From NCBI RefSeq assembly GCF_964656455.1, contig NC_135722.1, forward strand, positions 47,128,628-47,192,627: a stretch of DNA of 64,000 nt, read 5' to 3'. The position numbers were made by a program, and so were the translations under genes. Positions 46,836 to 57,618 of this stretch are shown here, one piece after another (position 1 is the stretch's first letter; each line of letters begins with the position of its first letter). The notes beneath the pieces were generated by a model. That model was not told where the DNA came from. It was given only the letters and a program-made list of their open reading frames with translations, and did no database searches. Origin of the DNA: Halichoerus grypus. Taxonomy: Eukaryota > Chordata > Mammalia > Carnivora > Phocidae.

Positions 46836-48684
46836 ATTGTAAATTTTTCAAAGTAGATTTTAATAATAACAATGACTTCTAAAGATTCAGGAGATATAGG
46901 AATGTAAACCATGTTAACCATATTCCCCATCATGGAACCAATTAAAACTCAACAAGTATAATGAAACACAAAGAAAAATTCCATGAAACTAGGAAAGGGC
47001 TCAGTTCTAGACTGTGGACTGGTATCTAAGAAGTATAGTGAAATACGGATCAAATTTAGGAAGGATGCTAAAAGCTGATACACACTTCTGTGGTTTGTAA
47101 ACGAAGTATGGATTTCACTGAAAGGAAGGGGAGGGCTTTGAGTGCCCATCCTATGAGGTTTAGGAGTTGGAGCAGGCCATGTGAAAAATTGGAAAATCCC
47201 CAGGGGAGCTAGTTCCATATCTCAGAGTAGTGGAAGAGGTGAGGATAAGGGAACAGTATTTTTTTTTTTTATACTCAACTTCTAACCTATAATGAAGTGA
47301 GGGGGGAAGAAAGAGGAAGAAATGAGCTTTGCAGAAGTTGACCAGAATCAAATGAACAGAAATGAACAAGCAATAAATTAGCAAACCATAGTTGGCTAAA
47401 TTGCTTTACTCTAATTATACAGATGAAGTGCATTTCAGGTTAAGAATTATTTCAGGGAAAAAAAAGAATTATTTTGGGAAACAGAAATTCCAGAAAAATG
47501 CATCTGTGTTCACTCAAATAATATGAAGGGAACATAGGATTTTTAAAAATTGGAATTAAGGAAAGGAAGGCAATTCCCTTCTAGTGTTGAGAATCATGGG
47601 ATGTGAGGCTTTGGAGCTGTTGGCAGCCACATTCCCTGCCTCATGAAGGAAGTTGGTCTGTCTGTGATAGTAAGAGCAAGTCAACACATAGAAGCAGAAA
47701 AAAAGACAAGAGAGAAACCATCCTGGTTGAGATAAAAAGGCATGGTGATAGTGACATTTGAGTGTTACCCCTGAGGTCCTGATGCTTTTTATGCATTTCC
47801 TAAAGATAGGTGAGGTACTCCACTATCCTTCTAATACATTGCTTTTATCTGAGCTAGTTCATGTTAGGCTTCTACCATATGCTTGCAACTAAGAGTTTTG
47901 TAAAATATAATATAGATCTAAAGACAGGCAGAGAAGATCCAACATACGCATTATTGGTGTGGCTGATAAAGAGAGCAGAACTGGTGGACAGAAAAAATTT
48001 AGATAGGTAATGAAAAAAAAAACCTTTAGAAATTAAGGAAATTCATAATATGTAGAATCAAAAAGGTACATGGTTCTAGGAAAAACTGAAACAGGATGAT
48101 CAATACCAAGTAAACACAAGATAGTAAAGTTAGTGTGCTTCAACTTTAAGAATCTTATAGACATCTGCGCAGAAAAAGTGAGTCACTCAAAAGGTGGAAA
48201 ATCAGAGTGCCTCAAATGTCATGGTAATAGTCAAAGTCAGGAGGCGGTGGATAAGGGTTTCTAGAGCTTTGGTGGGGTATGTGTGGGAAGACTTGATACC
48301 TGGTCAAGCTATGGTTTATGTTTATGTTTATGGTTTATGATTAAACAATATTCTCAAATATTCAAGTACCTAGTTCCTGAAAAACTGCCTCATGAGTTAA
48401 ATTAGTCATTTATGTGACAAATAAGGAAAAAGAACTTAGGAATGGAGAAGCAGATAACTCTTTGAAGGGATTGGCAGAGCATATGGAATCCTCTTAAATA
48501 TTGAACTAAGTCAAATTTAATAACTGCATTTTACGAAAACAGAAGAAAATGTAAGGGCTATACAATTAGTAGTGAGGAAGGATTTATAACAAATATAAGA
48601 TGGGGAAGGTAGAAGAGGTAAAGGTATATGGAAGTGGGTGAACTCATTTTTCTTAGTGGAGAGAGAGTCAGTAGATCCAGCCTA
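46836..48684. other. AT-rich non-coding sequence
   Basis: No named repeat or exon was recognised in this stretch. Confidence 0.4.
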
Positions 48685-48925
48685 AAGTTGATGAATTTAC
48701 TGGTCTGAGGTGAAATCTTGGCGCTGCCACGTACCAGCTGTGTAACTACAGATAAGTTTAAATGTCATCTGTAGTCACAGAATCTTCATCTGTGTCATGG
48801 AGATAATGACACTACCAAACTACTGAGGTTGTGGCGAGGATTAAATGCAATAATGTATGTGAAGCGCTCTGACCAGTGCCCAGCCCAGAGTAAGCAGTCA
48901 GTAAAAATGACTATTATTTATTATT
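48685..48925 (+). mobile_element. MIR element, sense
   Basis: The order is gccacgtaccagctgtgtaac, gaatcttcatctgtgtcatgg, gttgtggcgaggattaaatgc and agcgctctgaccagtgcccagc, which is MIR order. Confidence 0.78.
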
Positions 48926-49232
48926 TTTATTATTTTTTTAAGGAGAAAATATGGGCAGATAGTTTTATGATCTTAGGACAAGGGGGTCTTTCTAAGCATA
49001 ACTCTAAGCCCAGAGACCAAAAAGGAAAAGATTAATAACTTGACCTTGGAAAAAGTAGAAGCTCTTGTATGGCAAAATCACCATGGTAAGAATCAACGAA
49101 CAAATACTCAAGTAGGGAAGAATAACTGCCATCTATTTGACAGAAGAAGGGTTGATATTATTAATATTCGGGGATACTGATAGATAAGTCAACAAAAAAT
49201 ATAAACAACTCAGTGTAAAAACGGATGATCTA

Positions 49233-49265
49233 GGGCATCTGGGTGGCTCAGTCGTTAAGCGTCTG
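49233..49265 (+). mobile_element. CAN-SINE head only, 33 bp
   Basis: The sequence gggcatctgggtggctcag plus tcgttaagcgtctg is the first 33 bp of a SINE, after which unrelated sequence follows with no body or tail. Normal retroposition truncates the 5' end, so losing the 3' part implies a later deletion or an unusual event. Confidence 0.85.
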
Positions 49266-49505
49266 ATTTTATGAAGAAGATTGTACTTTCATGGAGCCAA
49301 GCAGATCCTAGCATTTCCTAGAGTTTGGCCATATAATTTACACAAATCTATTTAGAAATTGTGACTTTTTTCTATTAGAGACTGTGATTTCTCAAAAGCT
49401 TGTGATTTCATTGAGCTCAAGATATTTGAGCGATAGGAAATGATTGCAATATCCAGTTGGCATTGGCTGTTTGATTCTAAATATCCACATAGTTCTGCTA
49501 TTTTT

Positions 49506-49715
49506 ATTTATTATTTTTTATTTTTTAAATATTTTATTTATTATTTGACAGAGAGACACACAGCGAGAGAGGGAACACAAGCAGGCGGAGTGGGAGAGGG
49601 AGAAGCGGGCTTCTCGCGGAGCAAGGATCCTGACGTGGGGCTCGATCCCACAACCCTGGGATCATGACCTGAGCCGAAGGCAGACACTTAATGACTGAGC
49701 CACCCATGCACCCCT
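49506..49715 (-). mobile_element. CAN-SINE, antisense, next to an L1 tail
   Basis: A full reverse-complement SINE (gagccacccatgcacccc at its right end) has imperfect target duplications ctgctattttt (49495-49505) and ctactattttt (49716-49726). It lies in the left target duplication of the adjacent L1. Confidence 0.92.
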
Positions 49716-49726
49716 CTACTATTTTT

Positions 49727-50030
49727 AAAATTTTTATTTTATTTAAATTCAATTACTTAACATATAGTGTATTATTAGTTTCAGATGTAGAGTTCAGTGA
49801 TTCATCAGGTGCATGTAACACCCAGTGCTCATCACATCGTGTGCTCTCCTTAATGCCCATCACCCAGTTACCCCATCCCTCCAACCCCCTCCCCTCCAGC
49901 AACCCTCAGTTTGTTTCCTAGAGTTAAGAGTTTCTTATGGTTTGTCTCCCTCTCTGATTTCATCTTATTTTTTCCTCTCTTCCCCTATGCTCCTCTGTTT
50001 TGTTTCTTAAATTCCACATATGAATGAAAT
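49727..50030 (-). mobile_element. L1 3' end, antisense, about 0.3 kb
   Basis: The antisense carnivore-type L1 3'UTR has gtgtattattagtttcagatg, ccatcacccagttacccc and cttaaattccacatatgaatg. The target duplication catagttctgctat (49488-49501) matches catagttcttctat (about 50032-50045) with one change. There is no coding content. Confidence 0.9.
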
Positions 50031-50045
50031 TCATAGTTCTTCTAT

Positions 50046-51346
50046 TAATGCTTGTTTTGAAAACCTGAATTTGCTGCAGAGCAGTTGATATATTAGGAAA
50101 CAATCTGAGCATAAATGAATTTTGTATTTGCTTATGCACAATTTTGTCAGCAAGAAACAGCAGGTGAACACAGAATACTGCACCTAGTTGAACTGAGCCG
50201 TGTAGGAATACACAAAACGGCACATGCACAGGCCTGGGATATCTACCAGCTACCTCACTTGGAGTGTTAATGAGCCACACCCACCTGCAGCTGGTGTTAC
50301 ACCTTCCCTTCTGATTTCCCATAGCCTTCTTTCCGTGACTTAGCAATTAGCTCATAAACTACAGCCTTCCAAACACTCACATTCACAAGCAAATTTCGGG
50401 TCTTTTTCAAAATAAGGTAACATATTTATGAATTTCTTAACCAGTAACATATATAAAGCTGGGTTACCATTTTTCTTAGGTCCCTATCTTTTGTGTGTGT
50501 GTCACTGACAAAGTTTTTGAGTATTGTGTCCCGAACTGCATTTCCCTCATAAGTCCTGTGTTTTCTATTGTGTGATTGTTATAGTGTACTGATTTTTAGG
50601 AACGTAGATGTCTCTTTATAGCAAAAATAACTACCTCCTTGAGCAAATCTATGCTGATCTTTTTTCCTTTTCCTTTTGTTGCAGGTGCTCCACTGTACCA
50701 AGTTAGCTCAGCATTTCCAGGGCTAAGCCAACTTCTTTAGTTCCTTACTGAATATTGGTTAGGCCTTCACAGTTCACATGTACTAGTGAATTAGGTGATT
50801 TTTCTAAATTAAAATTTTGCAAAGGGCTTCATCTTGGAATAAGATCTCCAATGCTACATGTTGAACTCCTTTGGACTTCTCTAGACCTCTATGACTTAAG
50901 TTTCATTACACTGCTGATTTTCCATACATTTGTTATTATATGAAGAAAATATCATACCAAGTTTGTGGTGTGAAATACAGAGATACAAATAGCATGTGAT
51001 TGAAAGTCACATATTTATTATTTGAAAATGAATTATTTGTAAAGAAGCTTAGCCATCTTTCCTTGAGGGTTTTGTCTACTTCAGTGATGATTTAGGTTAA
51101 CAAAAAATCTTTCATGTTGAATGTTGAAGTTCTTTTTGAAGTTTTAACATGATATGCCTAGATACAAGGAGTCACAACAAGTATATAGTCACCTTCTTAA
51201 CATCTGACTTACAATGCTTACCCTGTACTCAGATTCTGTTCCTTATTCTAGTTCACTCAGTAGTTGCCTTATGAATTATTTCTGTAAGAATATGAGAAGT
51301 AGGAATGTATATTTTGGCTTGAATACTGGTTTAAGATTTACTTCGT
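50046..51346. other. Non-coding sequence with one strong splice-acceptor-like site
   Basis: At 50684 a strong pyrimidine tract (cttttttccttttccttttgttgcag) precedes sequence that, read in phase 1, stays open for 17 codons to a TAG at 50738. It might be an unused or alternative terminal exon of the same gene model. The rest shows no named element. Confidence 0.35.
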
Positions 51347-51362
51347 TGAAGTATAGACTTTT

Positions 51363-51542
51363 TAAAAAAAAAAGATTATTAATTTATTTATTTGAGAGAG
51401 AGCACAAGTGGGGAGGAGAGGGAGAAGCAGGCTCCCCGCTGAGCAGGGAGCCCGATGGGATGAGGGGCTTGATCCCAGGACCCTGGGATCATGACTTGAG
51501 CCAAAGGCAGACGCTTAACCAACTGAGCCACCCAGGCACCCC
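51363..51542 (-). mobile_element. CAN-SINE, antisense, 16 bp TSD
   Basis: A reverse-complement SINE has exact target duplications tgaagtatagactttt at 51347-51362 and 51543-51558. It is of the 'gtctgcc' subfamily with a shortened GA-rich block. Confidence 0.95.
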
Positions 51543-51689
51543 TGAAGTATAGACTTTTACTCTAACCTTAGAAAATAAGAATGTGGCCTTAAGTTGCAAT
51601 TTAAGAATTCTTTTAATTTTCTCTTTGAAAGAAAGTATCTTTGCCAGTTTAGCAGAGGGGCATTACAGCCATGACCTTAAAATCTCTTC

Positions 51690-52070
51690 TTCTCTTCTTC
51701 ATTCATTCTTCAGAGAATACATATTTGTTAAGTGCCTACTATGTGTTGTGCTGTTTTATATCTGGAGAATGTGATGATGAGTAACAATAGTACTGTCTTT
51801 CCTCCCTAATCTAGTGGGGGAGATAGAAACGTTAATCAATTACTGACCAACATATGTAATTATAAATTGTGGTAAGTGCAACAACAACAACAAAAAATAC
51901 GAGTTCCTTTGGAGGAGAAAAAAACAGGGAGACCTAATTTGGATAAGTGATTAAAAAAGGCCTTTCTGAGGAAGTGACATTTAAACTGAGACCTACAGGA
52001 TAAGGAGTTTACCGGAAGGGAAAGGGGGTGGAAGGATTTCCAGGCAGAGGCAAGAGGTTTTGTGATATCA
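51690..52070. repeat. Ancient interspersed repeat, family uncertain
   Basis: The order is tgttaagtgcctactatgtg, ctaatctagtgggggagatag, gcctttctgaggaagtgacatttaaactgag. It is the same old-repeat layout as at 8.0 and 29.9 kb. Confidence 0.45.
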
Positions 52071-52234
52071 TTTTATAGTACTTATGACCTTTTTAGATAC
52101 TTATATAATTAGGTACTAGTCTATGAGCAAGACAGTTTATAGAGCTGTGTTACTGAAAAGATGCATATAAATTACATTTTTATAAATGAATTCCTGAATT
52201 CCTGCAGGCTTACATTATACTCACTGTGCTATAT

Positions 52235-52885
52235 CATCTGCATTTGATTGATGTTCAGTTACTTCAATTACGGCTAGATTGATCTTTCTAAAGCACAACT
52301 TTGATGATGCTTTTTCCTGCTCAGAAATCTTTACCAGCTCCTCAATTACCCAATAAAGTCCAGACTTCTCAGCCTTATGGCCAAGCTATTCCAAATTGGT
52401 CCTAGTCTCAATGTCCTCCTTCATTTTTAATTACTCCTCTTTGGGCAGTACTCTGTGTTAGCCAACAGAATTTCTGGATGAGCATGGATGCTTTCTTTCT
52501 GATATGTCCACCTTCACTTGTGTTGCTTCTCTTTCCTTGCAATGTGTTTACCTCCTTGCAAGCTGGTCCAAGTCCCATGCATATTTCTAGGCCCATCTCA
52601 AATGTTACTATCTAATCTCAACGTCTTTCTCTGATCACCCCAGTTGTATGTAACTTCCTTCTCTTCTCACTTCTTATGATATTTTATTTTTACTGCTCTT
52701 GAGGCACTTCTCCCTTCTTACTTTGTTTAGAAGTTATTTCTAGGCATGTCTTATCTTCCCAGCTAGACTTGTAAGCTTCTTGAGGCCAAAGCCTGTGATG
52801 GAAAAGTCTTTGCTTCTCTCGCTGTGCCTGACATAGTCCCTTGCAAACGTAGGCTCCAAATAAAAATTTTGGAAGGAATTTGTAA
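52235..52885 (+). mobile_element. L2 3' end, long fragment
   Basis: The order is gtccagacttctcagccttatgg, gggcccatctcaaatgttac-like text, ctttctctgatcaccccag, cttgtaagcttcttgaggcc and ggctccaaataaaaat, a sense L2 3' end of about 0.65 kb that lies just before the candidate exon at 53136. Confidence 0.75.
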
Positions 52886-53135
52886 GTTAATTGTTGGTTG
52901 CTTGATTGCCCTTCAAAAGTAGTTAATGATTTCTAAACAGATGCGTCTGGGGACTGACATATAAAAGAATCTTTTGTAATGTTAGTTGTCCTAAATTCAG
53001 ATTTTCTTACAAAGGGATTCTACTTGTTTGGGATGTTTATATGTCTTTTTGTCCATTTCAGTGACATTGATTCACAGAGATTATTTTAGATTCATAAGTG
53101 ATGCTGTCATTTCCATTTTTGCCTCCCTTTTGAAG

Positions 53136-53240
53136 GTTTGCATGCTCATTTAGCCGTAAAAAAGAATGAAAAGAACAAATCAGCACCCTCTCTGGTTGTT
53201 GATACCCAGCAGGGAGAAATAGATTTGAAAGCATGTCTAG
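53136..53240 (+). CDS. Candidate internal coding exon, unknown protein
   Basis: This 105 bp segment lies between an acceptor (tttccatttttgcctcccttttgaag, ending 53135) and a donor (tctag|gtaatg, intron from 53241). Read in phase 1 it is open throughout: HAHLAVKKNEKNKSAPSL follows the first residue, then VVDTQQGEIDLKACL. Other phases contain stops. Entry and exit are both phase 1, so it is symmetric. It is hydrophilic, Lys-rich near the N-terminal half, with no membrane segment or domain I recognise. The next acceptor at 55250 continues in the same phase. It sits in unique sequence between an L2 and a SINE. The conclusion that it is a true exon is inference; the gene cannot be named. Confidence 0.42.
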
Positions 53241-53939
53241 GTAATGTATTTATTTTGATTGTTTTGGGTTTTCCAAGTGAATGTGGCTTTAAATGAGTTT
53301 GGAATAGTCCCATATAGAATTTTGTTATTCATTGGTTCATTTGGACCTATACCTCTGGTAAACAACTTCCTATTTATAACTTTTTATTAAAACCCATTTC
53401 CGTTTGAGAAGTTGTACCTTTCACTTCTGTCTGAATTAACATTTGAACAGCTTTTAGATTGCTCTTCAACTTATGACTGTAAGACCCAAGGCTTTGGTTG
53501 ATGTAATTCTTATTTTTTTTTTTACTGAAATAACATTATTTCAGGTGATATTTAAATATACAGGATGATGATATATTTCTCATAGAAACATTTGTCTCCA
53601 AGAACAATTAAAACAAAGTATAGTTGCCAAATAATGTGTAAATATCTATAATTGATTTAGTATTTGTGATTAACATTATTGTTTTGGCTAGAAGCATTTC
53701 TTTATAAGTCCCAGTTATATTCATTTTTTTCCCCTTTTATAAGTGGTAGTTTTTTTTTTTTTTTAAGAAAAATAATTTAGGAATTCCACATCTTTATGAT
53801 TAACTCTGTTGTTCTTAAAATTTAGCCCTGGAATAGTATATGATTCTGTATAAGTTAATGAGTGTATGTGAATTATCAGAGGGTCTTTTTCCTTGAATAT
53901 ATTATTTACTTTTCATATAAAATTGTAAAAGAATTTAAA

Positions 53940-54126
53940 GATTTTATTTATTTATTTGACAGAGAGAGACACAGTGAGAGAAGGAACACAAGCAGGGGGA
54001 GTGGGAGAGGGAGAAGCAGGCTTCCCGCTGAGCACGGAGCCCGATGCGGGGCTCGATCCCAGGACCCTGGGATCCTGACCTGAGCCGAAGGCAGATGCTT
54101 AACGACTGAGCCACCCAGGCGCCCCC
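53940..54126 (-). mobile_element. CAN-SINE, antisense
   Basis: A reverse-complement SINE starts directly in an A/T-rich target with no long poly(T), with imperfect duplications aagaatttaaa (53929-53939) and caaaaatttaaa (about 54127-54138). It belongs to the 'gtctgcc' subfamily. It lies in the intron between the two candidate exons. Confidence 0.9.
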
Positions 54127-54138
54127 CAAAAATTTAAA

Positions 54139-54931
54139 AATTTTAAAAAGTTATAAGGAAAAAAATGAAATGTATCCATAATTCTTCTTCAGAAACAATC
54201 ATCATACTAGCTATTTGTTAATAAAAATCAATCTCTAGCTATGTAATAGTTAAGACTACGTATAAATCTGGGTTAAAAAAATAAAAATTTGATTTCCTCT
54301 CTGGAGGCAGTTTTCATATTAGATTAAGTTGAGGACCCTAGAATTTTAAAAAGTTCTTTAAGATTATTTTGATGTGGATATTGTGAATTACTATTTAGGA
54401 AGATCATGTGACATGAACCTTTAAAATTTTTCTAGTTACATTTTTAACATGATGAGTATTTTCTAAAGACAATGTGTTTTACTTATCTAGTCTTATAAAT
54501 TTGAAATACATTGTTTTATCAACAAATGTGGCCAAGTAAAATAATAGTGTTTTAATTCCCATAGTTAAAAACTATATATTTTTGAGCTGTTAATCACTGA
54601 AAGCATTTGAAAGTGTTTTCATCTGCTAATTTGAGTGACAGTTAAATTGTCAATGTAGTGTCCCTCTCTTGGATTCCTTGGATCCACGTCATAGGGCAAG
54701 ATCCTTGATAAACATGTGATTTTCATTTGGTCATATTTGACAGCATGGAGACATCTAATGAATGACTAGATAAAGATCTTGAGAATAGACGTAGAGTCTG
54801 TATTAGGCAGCATCAAATTGAAGGAGGTATTAAGATGATATAAAAGATGGAAACTAAGTCATTTTGTTTATTAAGATTCTTTCATTCATTCAGAAATTTG
54901 ATTTCATTGGATTATGTACTTGATACTGATT
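54139..54931. other. AT-rich non-coding, probable intron
   Basis: No element or exon was recognised in this stretch. Confidence 0.4.
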
Positions 54932-55141
54932 TAGGGTTTCTCAGCCCTGGTACTATTGATATTTTGGACTGGACAATTCTTTTTGAGAGGTCGTCCTATG
55001 CATTGTAGATGTTCAGTGGCATCTTTGGCTTCTATCCTCAGATGCCAGTAGTGCTCTCCCCAGTAGTGACAATTAAACATGTCCCCAGACATTGCCAAAT
55101 GTCCCCCAGTGGGTAAAATCACCTCTGATTGAGAACCACTG
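54932..55141 (-). mobile_element. MER20 hAT-Charlie DNA transposon fossil
   Basis: The order is gggtttctcagccctggtac, tattgatattttggactgg, gtcctatgcattgtagatg, gcatctttggcttctatcc, ccagacattgccaaatgtccccc and gattgagaaccactg. This matches MER20 end to end at about 210 bp, reverse of its usual reading. MER20 is non-coding and was mobilised by a hAT transposase. Confidence 0.85.
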
Positions 55142-55250
55142 TTTTAGATGAACATTGTAAAAGCAAATTTTTTGGAATGTATTTTGCATTGTTTCCCTAT
55201 ATCAAATGTTGTACATGTTCCATGTGATTTGGTCTTTCAATATTTCCCAG

Positions 55251-55345
55251 GTAGTGCCCTGCCTGAAAAAAATGGCTTAGGTGTTACAGTGGAATATGGA
55301 ACTAGCCATATTAGCTACAGAACTACTGAAAAACCTTACATTTGA
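55251..55345 (+). CDS. Candidate terminal coding exon, unknown protein
   Basis: The acceptor tttggtctttcaatatttcccag ends at 55250. Continuing in phase 1 from the exon ending at 53240, the joined glycine codon is followed by SALPEKNGLGVTVEYG, then TSHISYRTTEKPYI and a TGA at 55343-55345. The phase match with the upstream exon and the clean open frame support a real last coding exon. No strong donor lies within it. An AATAAA signal is seen at 56687-56692, which would give a 3'UTR of about 1.3 kb. I recognise no family. The frame is also open upstream into the intron, so openness alone is weak evidence. Confidence 0.4.
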
Positions 55346-57160
55346 AAATTAACAGTTGATTTAATCGTGATTCTATAGCATTTATAACATCCTGGATCAA
55401 AGAATCTACTCTTTTTGATCTTTTGAAAAGTACTTTGGAGCCTAAGAACAAATTTTTACAAAGAAACCTTCTAATGCCTGTTATTTTTCCTCCTTTAAGA
55501 ATGATCCTATTCATCTTTTGTTTTAAAGGCTCTATAACTTATTGGTACTGCATAAAAATCCCATTATTATAGAGACTGTTCTCTTTGCTTCTCTGCTGCA
55601 TCCTTTTCTGAAGTTATGAGAGATGTGAAACATATTCTGAAAATTCATTCAAAGCTTTAAAACTTATTATATCCAGGAGAGACAGATTTAAGATTGCTGA
55701 GGTTTCTGGTTGAGGTACTTCAAGTAGAAATCCATACTCCATTAGGCTCTCTAACATTGTGACCTTAATTTTCCAGATATTTTGTCCTTTAAATTGAAAG
55801 CAGTATTTTAATACTATTTAAGTCTTCTGGAGGGGCTTGTAATATCACAGACTTAAGTTGTGAAACATTTGAAACAAATGAAAGATAAAATAGCAAGTGA
55901 CTTAGGTCTGTATAATTTTATACATTTTTTATTCCAAAATATACAATGATAGAAAGATATGCATGGAATGTACTTAATGCACTGAAGTTGGTGAAAAAAG
56001 AAGCTATTTAGTAAGGAATTGTTCAGACTGTACTTAAGCAGAATTTCTTTCATGGGTTTTTTTCTTGGCATTGCCTAAAGAGTTTCTCATTAGAAATAGT
56101 TGTTAAGTTCTCTGAAGTTAGGAAATTTACTTTGTATAAAACTATGGTCTGGGTGAAATGAAAATCTACTTGGACAATAGCTACTGAGTTATCTTGCTTC
56201 AGCAGATAAAGCAGAAAATGTAAAACTGTATTATACCGTGGAGTCAAGAAACCGAGAACTATTTAAGAAAAAAAAAAGAAAACCTCTATGGAAAAGAAGA
56301 GATGAAAAGCCTCTTGTTCTTTCATTAGTAAATTAGGTCAGTTTTTAAATAATACGCTCATTGAAAAATGTACACATTTCTCAAGTAATTGATATAATTT
56401 AATCCAATTCATATCTTAAGGTATAAAACTGAATTCTTTAGGGGCTCTTAATTGCTTCGTCTATTTTCCATTGTAAAACGTTGTTTAGAACCTAAATTGA
56501 TCGTATAATCTTTTCTTTAGTTTGTGGCTCACTGAAGGATGATACATCAAATATTCTTTATTAATCTATAGAAGCTTAAAATTTATTTTAGTCTCTGTGT
56601 ATTACTTTAGTTATGAGTTAGCTATTGAGGGGATACGATAACCTCCCTGAGTTCCTTTTACACATATTCATGTTAGTTAAGTGCGAAATAAATTACATGA
56701 TTATGTTAATGTCAAGTAATTATTCCACGGGTTGCTAGGGGGCATTCTTTAACGTAAAGAAACAATTGCAGGTAGATTCTCCAGATCTCTTACTGTCCTG
56801 TTGCAGTCCAAAATTAGAGTAGTTTACACTTATTGGTATTGATGTTTTATGGGTGCTCCATTGCTTTAGGCTAAAGGTGAAAAGATTCTTGCCTGTTTGT
56901 AGGATGTATAGCCTGTTTTTTGCTGAAAGTTTTGTTCACCGAGTCTCCAGGTCAGTGTTTAGTCTCCGTCTTACTCTTACTCCTTCACCTTATTCAGATA
57001 AACTATCTCCCAGATGATTACTAAAGGCCTCATCAGACTAGGGCAAGAGAGATCTATCACCCCCACTGAGAGGACAACTTTTAAGATGCAGTGAAGTGTC
57101 CCGAGATGGCTCTCAAGCCCCCATTACCCCCCTGGAAGACTGGCCTTGATATCAATATAT
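55346..57160. other. AT-rich non-coding, possible 3'UTR
   Basis: If the exon above is terminal, the first part would be its 3'UTR, with AATAAA at 56687. No repeat was recognised. Minus-strand frames at 55323-56247 have no support. Confidence 0.35.
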
Positions 57161-57173
57161 GAATGTCTTTTCT

Positions 57174-57381
57174 AGGGGTGCCTGGGTGGCTCAGTCTGTT
57201 AAGCATCCGACTCTTGATTTCAGCTCAGGTCATGATCTCAGGATTGTGAGATTGAGCTCTGAGTGGAGCCTGCTTAGGATTCTCTCTCTCTCTCCCTCTG
57301 CCCCCTCCCTACTTCCTGCCGCTTGTACATGTGCTCTCTTTCTCTTTCTTACTGATTCTTGGTCTCTCAAAAAAAAAAAAA
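57174..57381 (+). mobile_element. CAN-SINE, sense, older variant, first of a nested pair
   Basis: The head ggggtgcctgggtggctcag is followed by tctgttaagcatccgactcttgatttcagc, the older 'actcttgatttc' subfamily, with a long CT-rich region and poly(A). Its target duplication is gaatgtcttttct (57161-57173) with a middle copy ggatgtcttttct (57384-57396). Confidence 0.95.
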
Positions 57382-57396
57382 AAGGATGTCTTTTCT

Positions 57397-57603
57397 TTTT
57401 TTTTTTTTTTTTTTAAAGATTTTATTTATTTATTTGAGACAGAATGAGAGAGAGAGAGAGAGCACATGAGAGGGGGGAGGGTCAGAGAGAGAAGCAGGCT
57501 CCCCGCCGAGCAGGGAGCCCGATGCGGGACTCGATCCAGGGACTCCAGGATCATGACCTGAGCCGAAGGCAGTCGCTTAACCAACTGAGCCACCCAGGCG
57601 CCC
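57397..57603 (-). mobile_element. CAN-SINE, antisense, second of a nested pair
   Basis: A reverse-complement SINE of the younger 'actgcc' subfamily has exact duplications aaggatgtcttttct at 57382-57396 and 57604-57618. It inserted into the 3' target duplication of the older SINE, so three copies of the target now exist. Confidence 0.95.
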
Positions 57604-57618
57604 AAGGATGTCTTTTCT

